Origin: Desulfobacula sp.
GTDB taxonomy: Bacteria; Desulfobacterota; Desulfobacteria; Desulfobacterales; Desulfobacteraceae
Direction: 5' to 3'
DNA: 52,180 nt
NCBI GenBank assembly: GCA_023701135.1
Contig: JAMPXP010000027.1
Span: 1 to 52,180, forward strand
The number at the start of each line of letters is the position of its first letter. The stretch's first letter is position 1. A model generated the notes under the pieces. It made no database searches. It was not told where the DNA came from and worked only from the letters and a program-made list of their open reading frames with translations. A program made the translations under genes and the position numbers. Shown piece after piece: positions 32,067 to 41,436 of the stretch.

Positions 32067-33957
32067 GATCCAGAATATCCCGTAAGGTGGTTGAAAGGGC
32101 ATATTGAGTAAGGGGTTTCATTAAAAAAGTCCTGATGCCGGAGGACCGGAGCTTTTCCCGGGTAATATTTTTGCTGTACCCGGTGCAAAGGACAATGGGG
32201 ATATCCTTGCGTATCCCCTGTATTTTTTCCGACAGTTCAAGGCCTGTAAGACCCGGCATATTATAATCCGTCAGGATCAGATCAAACTCGTCCGGATGAT
32301 CTGAAAAATACGCAGCCGCCTCCAGGCTGTTATTAAACCCCTTCACCGTATATCCCAAGGAACTCAGGTGCTTTTGCACCAGATGAACCAGGGTTTTCTC
32401 ATCGTCCACCACCATGATGCGTTCGGTTCCGGAAGGGGGCGTAAAGACTTCTTCCGGGTCCGGCCCGGTATCGGTATGGGCCATGGGCAGGTAGATCACA
32501 AAGGTTGTACCCTGTCCGGGTTCACTGTATACCCGGATGGTTCCATTGTATCGTTTTACAATGCCGTGGACAACGGAAAGCCCCATGCCGGTGCCGTGAT
32601 CCACAGACTTGGTGGTGAAAAAAGGATCAAAAATTTTCTCAATAATCTCCGGCGTCATACCCCGGCCGGTGTCCCCCACGGTCAGGATCACATATTTCCC
32701 CGGAGCCATGGGCTCCCCGGCCTGTAAAATCTCCTGGTCCAGTATCGTATCCTCCACCCTCACCTCAATGGTCCCCTTTTCATTTTCCATGGCATGGTAA
32801 GCATTGGTGCAAAGATTCATGATGATTCTATGCAGCTCTCCTTCGTCTCCAACAATAAAAGCCGGGCTTTTGATGTCCTGGATAATATCAATGCCGGCCG
32901 GGATGGAGGCCCGGATCAATTTCAGGGCTTCGGTGACGACCTTGCCCAATTGAACCGGCTCCGCCTTCCGTTCGCCCTGGCGACTGAAGGTAAGGATCTG
33001 CCGGGTCAGCTCCTTGGCCCGCATCCCGGCCTGGAGGATTTCTTTGGTATTGGCGTATTCTTCGGAATGCTTATCCAGGCTTGCAAGGGATAATTCAGAA
33101 TACCCGATGACGGCGGCCAGGATATTGTTAAAATCGTGGGCAATGCCTCCGGCAAGAGTTCCGATGGCTTCCAGCTTATGTTTCCGGTTCAGCTCTTTTT
33201 CCAGTTTAATTCTTGATTTTTCAGCACTTATCCTATCCTGGATTTCTTTTGTGAGTTGTTCATTGGCCGTTGAAAGAGCAAGGGTTCTCTCCCTGACCCG
33301 ATGGTCCAGCTCCCGGTTGATCCGGCCCACCTTGTTCCTCTCCTGCTCCAGCTTAAAGCCGGAGAAAAACCGTTTCCGTATGTTCAATTCCATGGAATAG
33401 CCGGCCAGCATGCAGAGGATATTGGCTGAAACAAAGAAAAAATTATTATTGATCAACATGATCCGGGGCGTATCGGCAATCCAGACGGCCCCGATTTCAT
33501 AGCCGGCCACAATGAGCCAGGAACAGGCCACGGCCCAGAGAAACCGCATTCTAATAAAGGTATAGATGGTAATGAAAATCAATATGATTCCGGCGTAATA
33601 AGAATAGCTTGCCGGCGGGTCGGCAAGGATGACCATGAGTTCGATTCCGAGCCCACCCGAAAGGCACATGAAAAACAGACAGGGCTGGGCATAGGTTTCA
33701 AACCCCGGCCGGAAGGAAAACCAGAAGACCCCCAGGGCAATGGGACAGATCACCGCATACCGGATGGCCCAGAACATCAATTTTTGATCCGGTACGATAA
33801 TGGCATCCAGAAAGCCGAAGATGGAATAAAAAAACATGGCAATGAGAATGGCGATGCGTATCCGGTTCAGGGATTCCCTGAAATGCGATTTGATGAATTC
33901 AGGCTCCAGGTGCTCCCATTCCCCGGTAAAGGACAGGGTAAACACATTATAGGTCAT
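32059..33957 (-). CDS. Membrane-bound hybrid histidine kinase with C-terminal receiver
   Basis: From the chosen start, a 632-aa protein. An N-terminal hydrophobic region of six or so membrane segments (about 35-200) is followed by a coiled coil (about 215-270), HisKA with LAGGIAHDFNNILAAVIGYS, HATPase (LCTNAYHAMENEKG, VGDTGRGMTPE, GTGMGLSVVHGIV) and a receiver domain (IMVVDDEKTLV, Asp in LILTDYNMPG, Lys in FLMKPLTQ). The membrane part has no domain I recognise. The start at 33957 is preferred because AGGAGAAG lies upstream; a longer frame from 34044 would add 29 basic residues. It probably controls the co-encoded diguanylate cyclase. Its upstream region is shared with the divergent SLC13 gene. 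Confidence 0.85.
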   Translation of the reverse strand: MTYNVFTLSFTGEWEHLEPEFIKSHFRESLNRIRIAILIAMFFYSIFGFLDAIIVPDQKLMFWAIRYAVICPIALGVFWFSFRPGFETYAQPCLFFMCLSGGLGIELMVILADPPASYSYYAGIILIFITIYTFIRMRFLWAVACSWLIVAGYEIGAVWIADTPRIMLINNNFFFVSANILCMLAGYSMELNIRKRFFSGFKLEQERNKVGRINRELDHRVRERTLALSTANEQLTKEIQDRISAEKSRIKLEKELNRKHKLEAIGTLAGGIAHDFNNILAAVIGYSELSLASLDKHSEEYANTKEILQAGMRAKELTRQILTFSRQGERKAEPVQLGKVVTEALKLIRASIPAGIDIIQDIKSPAFIVGDEGELHRIIMNLCTNAYHAMENEKGTIEVRVEDTILDQEILQAGEPMAPGKYVILTVGDTGRGMTPEIIEKIFDPFFTTKSVDHGTGMGLSVVHGIVKRYNGTIRVYSEPGQGTTFVIYLPMAHTDTGPDPEEVFTPPSGTERIMVVDDEKTLVHLVQKHLSSLGYTVKGFNNSLEAAAYFSDHPDEFDLILTDYNMPGLTGLELSEKIQGIRKDIPIVLCTGYSKNITREKLRSSGIRTFLMKPLTQYALSTTLRDILDHG

Positions 33958-34114
33958 CCGGGCTTCTTCTCCTGTTCTTTTTATTTTTCTCCTGTTGAAC
34001 ATCACCATAACCGATAAACGATTTGAAATCAATCTGTTGCGCATTGAATCTTGACGGCTCCTCCCAGTATGATACAGTGATCATTCAACCGTTCGTCCAT
34101 CAATTTTTGGAATT

Positions 34115-35911
34115 ATGGCCATGCCTGGATTGGATTTGCAGATCATTTTGGTGTCAATCATTCTCATGGGGGCACTGATCCTTTTGACAACCGGAAAAAT
34201 TTCCGTGGATAAGACCTCCCTGGGAATTATCGCAGCCTTGTCCCTGACCGGGATACTGACCCCGGCGGAAACAGCGGCAGGTTTTGCCAACCCGGCCGTC
34301 ATTACAGTGGGCGCCATGTTCCTTCTCAGCCACGGACTGATCCGAACCGGCGCCGTGGGCTTTGTGACGGAACTGGTCCTCAAATTTTCAAAGGGAAACA
34401 AAAGCCGGGCTTTTTTTCTGATCCTTGTCACCGTTGCCTTTTCCTCTGCCTTCATCAACAATACCCCGGTGGTGGTTCTGTTTATTCCCATTGTCATGGG
34501 TCTGAGCTGTGACTATGACGTTTCCCCGTCAAAACTGCTCATCCCCGTATCCTATGCCTCCATCCTGGCCGGAACCTGCACCCTCATCGGGACCTCCACC
34601 AATATCATTGTCAGTGATCTTGCCGCCGCATCGGGCCACGGCGCCCTTTCCATGTTTGAATTGGGAAAAATCGGAATTCCCCTGGCCCTGGCCGGCATTC
34701 TCTTCCTTTTTTTTGTCTCTCCCAAACTCCTGCCCGGACGGACCGCCCCTGTGTGCCAACTGGAGGAAGGAAAGGAAAAACGATATATTGCAGAATTGAT
34801 TGTTCCCGCCAAAAGCCCCCTGATCGGCATCGACAATATTGTGGATCATGCCGGAACCGCCCTGGGACTGGATGTGATCGAGATCTTTCGCCATTCTAAG
34901 ATATTGGACCCGGCCCGGACCCGGATAACGCTTAAACCGGAGGATATTCTCCTGGTCAAAGGCTCTGCCGAGGATCTTTTGTCCTGCCTGAAAAAAAAGG
35001 GGCTTGAACTGGCCCATGGAGAAGAAGGCCTGACATTTGGGAGCGGGATAAAAGATGATGTCATCGTTGAATTGATCGTTCCGCCTTTATCCACCCTCCT
35101 GGGGGACCGGCTTTTGTCCACCGATCTGCAGGATGATCCGGACATCCGGATCATTGCCGTCCGAAGCCGCCTCAGCCACTATTCCTACCGGAAGATACAG
35201 GAGGTAAGGCTTCAAACCGGGGATATCATCCTGATCCGCTGTCCACAGGACAAGCTTTCTAAAATCCGGAACAATACGGATTTCATTGTGATTGAAGATA
35301 TTCACCACGCCATTGTGGACAGGGAAAAGGCCGGGTCCGCCATGGCTATTTTCATTGCCGTGGTTATCGGGGCCACCTTTGGGCTGGCGGATATCATGAT
35401 CTGCTCGTTGACCGGTATCCTGGCCATGACCCTCACCGGGTGCGTTCGGCTCAAGGATGCTTACAGGTCTTTGCAGCCCGACGTCCTGCTGCTGATCATC
35501 GGAACCATTGCCCTGGGTCAGGCCATGCAGAAAACCGGCACCACCCAACTCTATGCCGATTTTTTCCTGGGACTGTTCACAGGCATGGGGCCGGGCATGG
35601 TTCTTTTCGGCATTATTCTTCTGACCAGTCTCTGCTCCCATATTTTGAGCAATAATGCCACAGCCGTCCTTTTGCTTCCCCTTGCCCTGTCAACGGCGCT
35701 TTCCCTTGGCGCAGACCCCAAACCCTTTATCATCGGCATCTGCATAGGGGCCAGCGCCTGTTTTGCTTCCCCCATCGGATATCAGACCCAGCTTCTGGTA
35801 TACGGCCCAGGCGGATACCGGTTTTCAGATTATCTCAAACTGGGGGTGCCCTTAAATATCCTGGTCATCCTGGCCGCCTCTTTCTTTATTCCGGTCATCT
35901 GGCCCTTTTGA
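34115..35911 (+). CDS. SLC13/DASS-type anion symporter with two TrkA-C domains
   Basis: A 598-aa inner-membrane protein. Two membrane halves (about 1-205 and 400-598) carry the paired signature loops FINNTPVVVLFIPI with LIGTSTNIIVSD, and ILSNNATAVLLLPLALS with FASPIGYQTQLLVYGPGGY. Between them lie two RCK_C (TrkA-C) domains at about 215-385, the layout of bacterial sulfate or dicarboxylate sodium symporters such as SLT/CitT relatives. In a sulfate reducer it could import sulfate, but thiosulfate, dicarboxylates or taurine are equally possible. ATGs at 34115 and 34121 are both usable. It ends 19 nt before the radical SAM maturase gene. Confidence 0.85.
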   Translation: MAMPGLDLQIILVSIILMGALILLTTGKISVDKTSLGIIAALSLTGILTPAETAAGFANPAVITVGAMFLLSHGLIRTGAVGFVTELVLKFSKGNKSRAFFLILVTVAFSSAFINNTPVVVLFIPIVMGLSCDYDVSPSKLLIPVSYASILAGTCTLIGTSTNIIVSDLAAASGHGALSMFELGKIGIPLALAGILFLFFVSPKLLPGRTAPVCQLEEGKEKRYIAELIVPAKSPLIGIDNIVDHAGTALGLDVIEIFRHSKILDPARTRITLKPEDILLVKGSAEDLLSCLKKKGLELAHGEEGLTFGSGIKDDVIVELIVPPLSTLLGDRLLSTDLQDDPDIRIIAVRSRLSHYSYRKIQEVRLQTGDIILIRCPQDKLSKIRNNTDFIVIEDIHHAIVDREKAGSAMAIFIAVVIGATFGLADIMICSLTGILAMTLTGCVRLKDAYRSLQPDVLLLIIGTIALGQAMQKTGTTQLYADFFLGLFTGMGPGMVLFGIILLTSLCSHILSNNATAVLLLPLALSTALSLGADPKPFIIGICIGASACFASPIGYQTQLLVYGPGGYRFSDYLKLGVPLNILVILAASFFIPVIWPF

Positions 35912-35930
35912 GCGGGATGCAAGATTAAAG

Positions 35931-37127
35931 ATGACCCTCCGCAAAATCAAAACCGATTTCCAGGTTTTTGCCAAACCCGCCGGGAATGCCTGCAACCTGG
36001 CCTGCCGATACTGCTATTATTCGGCCAAAGCTCCGGCCGGCTCCGGCCCGCGAATGACGGATGAGATCCTGGAAACCTATATCCGGCAGCACATCCAGGC
36101 CCATCCCGGACCAATGGTCCGCTTCTCCTGGCACGGCGGGGAACCCACCCTGGCAGGCCTGGATTTTTTTAAACGGGCCGTGGGGTTTCAAAAAAAACAT
36201 CGGCCTGAAGGCATCCTGATCCAAAACGGCATCCAGACCAACGGAACCCTGCTGGATGATGCCTGGTGCGCGTTTTTTAAAGAGGCGAGATTTTCCGTGG
36301 GGCTGAGCCTGGACGGCCCTCAGCACCTCCATGACCAATGCCGCCTCACCCGTTCGGGACAAGGCACCCATTCCCGGGTGATGGAGGGCCTTGCCCGCCT
36401 GAAAACATACCAAATCCCCCACGATATCCTGTGTGTGGTCCACCACCATAATGTGGACCATCCCCTGGAGGTCTACGGTTTTTTCAAAGCGATGGGGGCG
36501 GCATATATCGGTTTTCTTCCGGTGGTGAATGCATCGGATAGCGTTGATCCTGAAAAATTCGGGGACTTTCTCTGCGCCGTCTTTGATGAATGGAAAGCCA
36601 AAGATATCGGCCGGATCAGGGTTCAGATCATCGAAGAAGCCCTGGCAACGGCCATGGACCGGGATCACGGCCTTTGCGTCTTCCGAAAGGAATGCGGCGA
36701 AATCCCGGTGGTGGAGGCCAATGGGGATGTCTATCCCTGCGATCATTTCGTAAGGCCGGAGTTTAAACTGGGAAATCTGAACGCCATTTCCCTTGAAACC
36801 CTCATGGGCCGAGATTCCCTGCGAACTTTCGGAAGACAAAAGCATACCGGCCTGCCCCACCCGTGCAAAACCTGTGAGGTCCTGACCTTCTGCAACGGAG
36901 GGTGTCCCAAGGACAGAATCCGGCCCATACCCGGATCAAAACGGGAACTCAATCATCTGTGCCCGGCCTACAAAAAATTCTTCACCCATTGCCTGCCCTT
37001 TGCGGAACAGGTTCAAAGGCTTTGGCAAGGCCGCAGCAAGAATCAAAAGACGGTCCCGCCGGGACGCAATGCGCCCTGCCCCTGCGGAAGCGGGAAAAAA
37101 TTCAAACACTGCTGCCTGAAAAAGTGA
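35931..37127 (+). CDS. Anaerobic sulfatase-maturating-type radical SAM enzyme with SEC-C motif
   Basis: A 398-aa protein. The radical SAM cluster motif is CNLACRYC (Cys21, Cys25, Cys28). FSWHGGEPTLAGLDFFK, QTNGTLLDDAWCAFF and VGLSLDGPQHLHDQ match the anSME family, and C-terminal SPASM cysteines (CDHF, CKTCEVLTFCNGGCPKD) should hold two more iron-sulfur clusters. The family converts an active-site Cys or Ser of sulfatases to formylglycine. The last 23 residues are an SEC-C zinc motif (RNAPCPCGSGKKFKHCC), an added element. No sulfatase is encoded in the window, so the target is elsewhere or is a different protein. It is probably co-transcribed with the SLC13 transporter. Confidence 0.88.
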   Translation: MTLRKIKTDFQVFAKPAGNACNLACRYCYYSAKAPAGSGPRMTDEILETYIRQHIQAHPGPMVRFSWHGGEPTLAGLDFFKRAVGFQKKHRPEGILIQNGIQTNGTLLDDAWCAFFKEARFSVGLSLDGPQHLHDQCRLTRSGQGTHSRVMEGLARLKTYQIPHDILCVVHHHNVDHPLEVYGFFKAMGAAYIGFLPVVNASDSVDPEKFGDFLCAVFDEWKAKDIGRIRVQIIEEALATAMDRDHGLCVFRKECGEIPVVEANGDVYPCDHFVRPEFKLGNLNAISLETLMGRDSLRTFGRQKHTGLPHPCKTCEVLTFCNGGCPKDRIRPIPGSKRELNHLCPAYKKFFTHCLPFAEQVQRLWQGRSKNQKTVPPGRNAPCPCGSGKKFKHCCLKK

Positions 37128-37138
37128 ACCCGGCCCCG

Positions 37139-37984
37139 TCAGGTCTTTAATTTCTCCCTGAGAAATTCAACGGTCCGCTTCCAGGCCAGGTCCGCCGCCT
37201 GCGGATGATAGCGGGAGGCATTGGTGTCATTGAGAAAGGCATGCTCGGCCCCCTCGTACCTATACAGTTTGTAGTCAATGCGGGATGATTTCAGGGCCGC
37301 TTCATAGTCGGGAACAGCCTTGTTGATCCGCTCGTCAAGGCCGGCGTAATGGAGCAGCAGGGCCGCCTTGATCTTCGGCACCTCAGCGGGGTCGGGCGGC
37401 ATTCCGTAAAAAGGAACCGCAGCCTGGATGTCTTGGGTCCGCACCGCCAGTTGGTTGGCCATGGCCCCTCCCCAGCAAAAGCCCACCACCCCGACCCGGC
37501 CCGTTGTCTTGGGATGGGTGCTTAAATACTGGACCACGGCGATGAAATCGTCCACGGTCCGTCCGCTGTCCAGTTTTCCGATGAGATTCCGGGCCTCATC
37601 CGGGTCGGCAGGGGTGCCCCCCAGGGGAGATAAGGCATCCGGGGCCAGGGCGTGAAATCCTTCAAGGGCCATCCTCCGGGTGATGTCTTCGATATGGGGA
37701 TTCAGCCCCCGGTTTTCATGGATGACAATGACCCCGGGCTTTTTGCCCCCGGCTTTTTCCCCGGCCCAATAGGCCCTGATATTGCCGGTCTTGCCCGGGA
37801 ACGAGATATAACCCGCATCCAGGCGCGGGTCATCCCGGGAGATGATTTCCGCCGCAGCGCCATCAAGCCCCGGCAGAGTCAGGGCGGAAACGGCCCCGCC
37901 CGTCAGAAGCGCCAGTTTCTTTAAAAACTCCCGGCGATCCATCCCCTCCTCAGTGTATGGGTCATACAAAAGGTCCTGGTTCAT
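37139..37984 (-). CDS. Exported dienelactone hydrolase family protein
   Basis: A 281-aa alpha/beta hydrolase. The N-terminus holds a Tat-like signal: MDRREFLKKLALLTGG (residues 15-30), then a hydrophobic run ending AAAE. The hydrolase domain shows VIVIHENRGLNPHI, nucleophile Cys in GFCWGGAM, Asp in YAGLDERI and His in GAEHAF, the Cys-Asp-His triad of the dienelactone hydrolase family (YghX-like). It should act in the periplasm on an ester or lactone, substrate unknown. AAGGAGG is four bases before the ATG. It follows the M24 peptidase gene by 15 nt and is likely transcribed with it. Confidence 0.85.
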   Translation of the reverse strand: MNQDLLYDPYTEEGMDRREFLKKLALLTGGAVSALTLPGLDGAAAEIISRDDPRLDAGYISFPGKTGNIRAYWAGEKAGGKKPGVIVIHENRGLNPHIEDITRRMALEGFHALAPDALSPLGGTPADPDEARNLIGKLDSGRTVDDFIAVVQYLSTHPKTTGRVGVVGFCWGGAMANQLAVRTQDIQAAVPFYGMPPDPAEVPKIKAALLLHYAGLDERINKAVPDYEAALKSSRIDYKLYRYEGAEHAFLNDTNASRYHPQAADLAWKRTVEFLREKLKT

Positions 37985-37999
37985 TTTGCCTCCTTTCGG

Positions 38000-39199
38000 T
38001 TATAAAAGGGTGATCCCGTCATCATAGACGGTCAGGGATTCCAGGCCCTGGTCCGTGACCAGCAGGGTATTTTCAATGCCGACAACGCCTTTGCCAGGCA
38101 TGACCACCTTGGGTTCCAGGGCGATGACCATACCCTTTTCCAGCGCCAGGGTCTGGCCCTGGGCGATGAAGGGAAATTCATCCAGTTCCAGGCCGATGCC
38201 GTGGCCGGTGAACCGGATTCTTCTGTCTCCGGCCCCCATGAACGTATCTTTATAACCCCTGGCCTCGGCCTCGGCCATCATCATCCGGTAAATATCCCCG
38301 GTGATATTTCCGGGAAGGGCTTCTTGTTTGACCCGCGCCTGGATCTCCAGCATGGCGTCATGGGCCCTTAAAAGATCGTCCGGAAGCCTGCCCATGCAGA
38401 AGATCCGGGTGTGGTCGCTGGTATAGCCGTTCAGCACAAAGACATAATCCACAAGAACAGATTCATTGCGTCGGATGATATTAAACCCCGGCCCCTGGGC
38501 AATGCTGGGGTTGACGCCCATCCCGCCCGTGGGGGAGGCAAAGGAAGAGGGCACGGCGGCACCGGGTCCGACCATGATATGGCCGTAAAAAAGATCACTG
38601 TCCCACATGCGCATCCGGATGAGGCCCTGGTGCCCCAGGCTCCGGGCATAGGCTTCCAGCAGGCCTGCGAATTCGATCTCCGTTAATCCCTCCCGGAGCA
38701 GCTCCGGCACCTTTGCCGCCACCTTGTCGGCCATGCGGGCGCTTTCCCGCATGAGGCCGATCTCATATCCGGATTTGACGGCCCGCTGAAGCCGGATCTC
38801 CAGGGAGATGTCCATGAGGGTTGAACCGGGAAAAATTTTCTGAAATAAAAGGTAGTGGTTGGCGGAGATCACATCCAGTTCAAGACCCAGAATCTTGGGG
38901 GCCTTGCAGCCGAATCCGTCCAGGGTGGCGGGAATGTCTTTGGGGCTGACAAGGGAGATCACCCGGTCCAGCCCGGACTCTGCCCTGGCCCGGTCAAAAT
39001 CCTTGAAGACCATGAGCAGGGGCCTTCCCACGGCCGGGATATAGAGCCAGCCCTGCTGGGCCGTGCCGGAATAATAGAACATATCGGCCTTCTGCAGGAT
39101 CAGGGCCCCGTCCACACGGCTGTTTTCAAGCCTTGTCTGAAAGGCCGATATCCTTGCCTGCTGCTCTGCTTCAGGCATGCTCCGGTGATATCGGGTCAT
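38000..39199 (-). CDS. M24-family aminopeptidase (Xaa-Pro type)
   Basis: A 399-aa cytoplasmic protein with a creatinase-like N-terminal domain (about 1-155) and a pita-bread catalytic domain. The five metal ligands of M24 peptidases are all there: Asp in LVDYVFVLNGY, Asp in TSDHTRIF, His in FTGHGIGLELDE, Glu in ALEPKVVM and Glu in GIENTLLV. It would hydrolyse N-terminal X-Pro bonds or a related amide. It is downstream of the hbd-thiolase-icmF operon but a hairpin lies between, so it may form its own unit with the hydrolase gene. GGGGGTG precedes the ATG. Specificity is not predictable. Confidence 0.85.
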   Translation of the reverse strand: MTRYHRSMPEAEQQARISAFQTRLENSRVDGALILQKADMFYYSGTAQQGWLYIPAVGRPLLMVFKDFDRARAESGLDRVISLVSPKDIPATLDGFGCKAPKILGLELDVISANHYLLFQKIFPGSTLMDISLEIRLQRAVKSGYEIGLMRESARMADKVAAKVPELLREGLTEIEFAGLLEAYARSLGHQGLIRMRMWDSDLFYGHIMVGPGAAVPSSFASPTGGMGVNPSIAQGPGFNIIRRNESVLVDYVFVLNGYTSDHTRIFCMGRLPDDLLRAHDAMLEIQARVKQEALPGNITGDIYRMMMAEAEARGYKDTFMGAGDRRIRFTGHGIGLELDEFPFIAQGQTLALEKGMVIALEPKVVMPGKGVVGIENTLLVTDQGLESLTVYDDGITLL

Positions 39200-39231
39200 C
39201 GGTCACCCCCCGTTGCGGATATTGGAATAAA

Positions 39232-39265
39232 CCGGGGCCGGGCCTGTCTCTACGCCCTGCCCCGG
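39232..39265 (-). terminator. Hairpin terminator after the tetR-icmF-thiolase-hbd operon
   Basis: Read leftward, CCGGGGCAGGGC (39265-39254) pairs with GCCCGGCCCCGG (39243-39232), 11 of 12 bases, around a 10-nt loop, and is followed by TTTATTCC. The T-run is short, so some read-through into the M24 peptidase gene is possible. Confidence 0.55.
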
Positions 39266-39297
39266 CATGACTCACGGATGAATGATGGGTTCAGCGG

Positions 39298-40149
39298 TTA
39301 TTGATAATCGTAGAACCCTTTTCCGGTTTTTCTTCCCAGCCAGCCGGCTTCCACATATTTCCGAAGCAGTGGGCAGGGCCTGTATTTGGAATCCTTGAAC
39401 CCGTTATAGAGGGTTTCCATGATGGCCAGGCAGGTGTCCAGGCCGATGAGGTCGGCCAGGGCCAGGGGTCCCATGGGATGGTTGGCGCCCAGCCGCATGA
39501 CCGTATCAATGTCTTCGGGTTTTCCCACGCCGTGGTAGAGGCAGAAAATGGCCTCATTGATCATGGGCAGCAGGATCCGGTTGGCGATAAAGCCGGGGAA
39601 ATCATTGGCCTCGGCCGGGGTTTTCCCGAATTTTTCACAGAGCCGCCAGGTGAGATCAAAGGTTTCCTTGGATGTGGCAAGGCCCTTGATGACTTCCACC
39701 AGCTTCATGACCGGCACCGGGTTCATGAAATGCATGCCGATGACCTTGTCCGGCCGGGAAGTCCGGGCTGCAATTCTTCCAATGGGGATGGAAGAGGTAT
39801 TGGTGGACAAAATGACCTGGGGCGGGCAGATTTTATCCAGGTCTTCAAATATCTTGAATTTCAGATCTTCCCTTTCCACGGCGGCCTCCACCACAAAGTC
39901 CACAGCCCCCATGTCCTTTAAATCCGTGGTGGTTTTGATCCGGCCCAGAATGGCCTTCATATCGGCTTCGGACATTTTGTCCTTCTTCACCATGCGGTCC
40001 AGGTTTTTGGATATGGTGCCAAGACCCTTGTCGCAGAATTCCTGTTTGATATCACTCATTAATACTTCAAGGCCGGCGGCGGCTGCAACCTGGGCAATGC
40101 CGTTGCCCATCTGGCCGGACCCGATGACTCCGAATCGTTTTACTTCCAT
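39298..40149 (-). CDS. hbd: 3-hydroxybutyryl-CoA dehydrogenase
   Basis: A 283-aa NAD(P)-dependent dehydrogenase. The N-terminal Rossmann motif is GVIGSGQMGNGIAQVAA. STNTSSIPIGRIA and GMHFMNPVPVMKLVEVI carry the catalytic Ser/His/Asn region, and NDFPGFIANRILLPMINEA begins the helical dimer domain. It interconverts (S)-3-hydroxybutyryl-CoA and acetoacetyl-CoA. With the thiolase upstream (start 41398) it completes oxidation of butyryl-CoA, which IcmF could supply from isobutyryl-CoA. A crotonase for the missing hydration step is not obvious, unless the hydratase at 46851 serves. GGAGGAAG precedes the ATG. Confidence 0.93.
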   Translation of the reverse strand: MEVKRFGVIGSGQMGNGIAQVAAAAGLEVLMSDIKQEFCDKGLGTISKNLDRMVKKDKMSEADMKAILGRIKTTTDLKDMGAVDFVVEAAVEREDLKFKIFEDLDKICPPQVILSTNTSSIPIGRIAARTSRPDKVIGMHFMNPVPVMKLVEVIKGLATSKETFDLTWRLCEKFGKTPAEANDFPGFIANRILLPMINEAIFCLYHGVGKPEDIDTVMRLGANHPMGPLALADLIGLDTCLAIMETLYNGFKDSKYRPCPLLRKYVEAGWLGRKTGKGFYDYQ

Positions 40150-40222
40150 GTCTTCCTCCTTATTGACGGTCTACAGAAAATCGTTCATTTCAATGTGCCT
40201 CTATGGGCAGTTAACCGTCATA

Positions 40223-41398
40223 TCACCTGTTGACGACAAGTGCAACAGCTTCTCCACCGCCAAGGCAAAGAGAGGCCAGACCGTTTTTCACATCCCGCTT
40301 GATCATCTCATGGATCAGGGTGGTCAGAACCCTGGCCCCGCTGGCGCCGATGGGGTGGCCCAGGGCCACGCTGCCGCCGTTGACGTTGACCTTGGCGGGG
40401 TCCAGTTCAAGCACCTTATTAATACCGGCGGAACTGCCGGAAAAGGCTTCGTTGATTTCAAATAGGCCCATTTCGGATATGGAAAGCCCCTGTTTTTTCA
40501 ATACCTTTGGGATGGCGTAGATGGGGGCCATGAGCACGTATTTCATATCAATGCCGTAGGAGGCCTGGGCGCCAATGGATGCAAGGATAGTACACCCCAG
40601 TTCCCTGGCCTTTTTTTCGCTCATGATGACCAGGGCCGAGGCCCCGTCACTGATGATGGAAGCATTCCCGGCGGTTCCCACCCCGTCTTTTTTAAAAGCG
40701 GGTTTCATCTTGGAAAGGGATTCCAGGCTGGTTTCCTGGGGGCATTCGTCCGTGTCGAACTGCCTGGGCTCCCCTTTTCTCTGGGGCACTTTTACCGGCA
40801 GGACCTCATCTTTGAACCGGCCCGAGGCCATGGCGGCCAGGGCCCGTTTATAGGATTCGGCGGCGAACCGGTCCTGATCTTCGCGGGACACCTCCCATTT
40901 TTCACAGCACAGCTCATTGGACATGCCCATGTGAAAATCATTGATCACATCCCAGAGGCCGTCATGGACCATGTGGTCTTCGATTTTACCGGGTCCCATG
41001 CGAAGCCCGAACCGGGCCTTATCCATATAATAGGGGGCCATGCTCATATTTTCCATGCCCCCGGCGATGACGACCTCGGCATCCCCGCACTGAACGGCCT
41101 GGGCCGCCAGCATGACGGCCTTGAGGGAAGAGCCGCAGACCTTGTTCACGGTGATGGATTCCACCTCCCAGGGAAGACCGGCCTTGACGGCCGCGAGCTT
41201 GCCCGGATTCTGGCCGTATCCGCAGGGCAAAACCATGCCCATGATGCATTCGTTGATCTCTTTATCCTCAATCCCCGCCCGGCGAACCGCTTCCCGGATG
41301 ACAAGGGCGCCCAGATCCGTTGCGCCGATGGTGGAAAGGGTCCCGCCGAAACTTCCCAGGGGGGTCCGTACCGCACTGACAATGACTGCCTGATTCAT
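40223..41398 (-). CDS. Acetyl-CoA acetyltransferase (thiolase)
   Basis: A 391-aa thiolase. The nucleophile is Cys88 in [13 protein letters not shown]. The second active-site set is [12 protein letters not shown] (His) and [12 protein letters not shown] (Cys), and NEAFSG is present. The start [19 protein letters not shown] at 41398 has AAGGAG nine bases upstream; the longer frame runs into icmF. Length and motifs fit biosynthetic/degradative acetoacetyl-CoA thiolases, which split acetoacetyl-CoA into two acetyl-CoA. It also connects to acetoacetate made by the lyase branch and activated by the acetoacetyl-CoA synthetase at 51048. It lies between icmF and hbd in one operon. Confidence 0.93.
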   Translation of the reverse strand: MNQAVIVSAVRTPLGSFGGTLSTIGATDLGALVIREAVRRAGIEDKEINECIMGMVLPCGYGQNPGKLAAVKAGLPWEVESITVNKVCGSSLKAVMLAAQAVQCGDAEVVIAGGMENMSMAPYYMDKARFGLRMGPGKIEDHMVHDGLWDVINDFHMGMSNELCCEKWEVSREDQDRFAAESYKRALAAMASGRFKDEVLPVKVPQRKGEPRQFDTDECPQETSLESLSKMKPAFKKDGVGTAGNASIISDGASALVIMSEKKARELGCTILASIGAQASYGIDMKYVLMAPIYAIPKVLKKQGLSISEMGLFEINEAFSGSSAGINKVLELDPAKVNVNGGSVALGHPIGASGARVLTTLIHEMIKRDVKNGLASLCLGGGEAVALVVNR

Positions 41399-41436
41399 AT
41401 GACCATACTCCTTTGTATGCCTTTGTGTTTGGGTGA

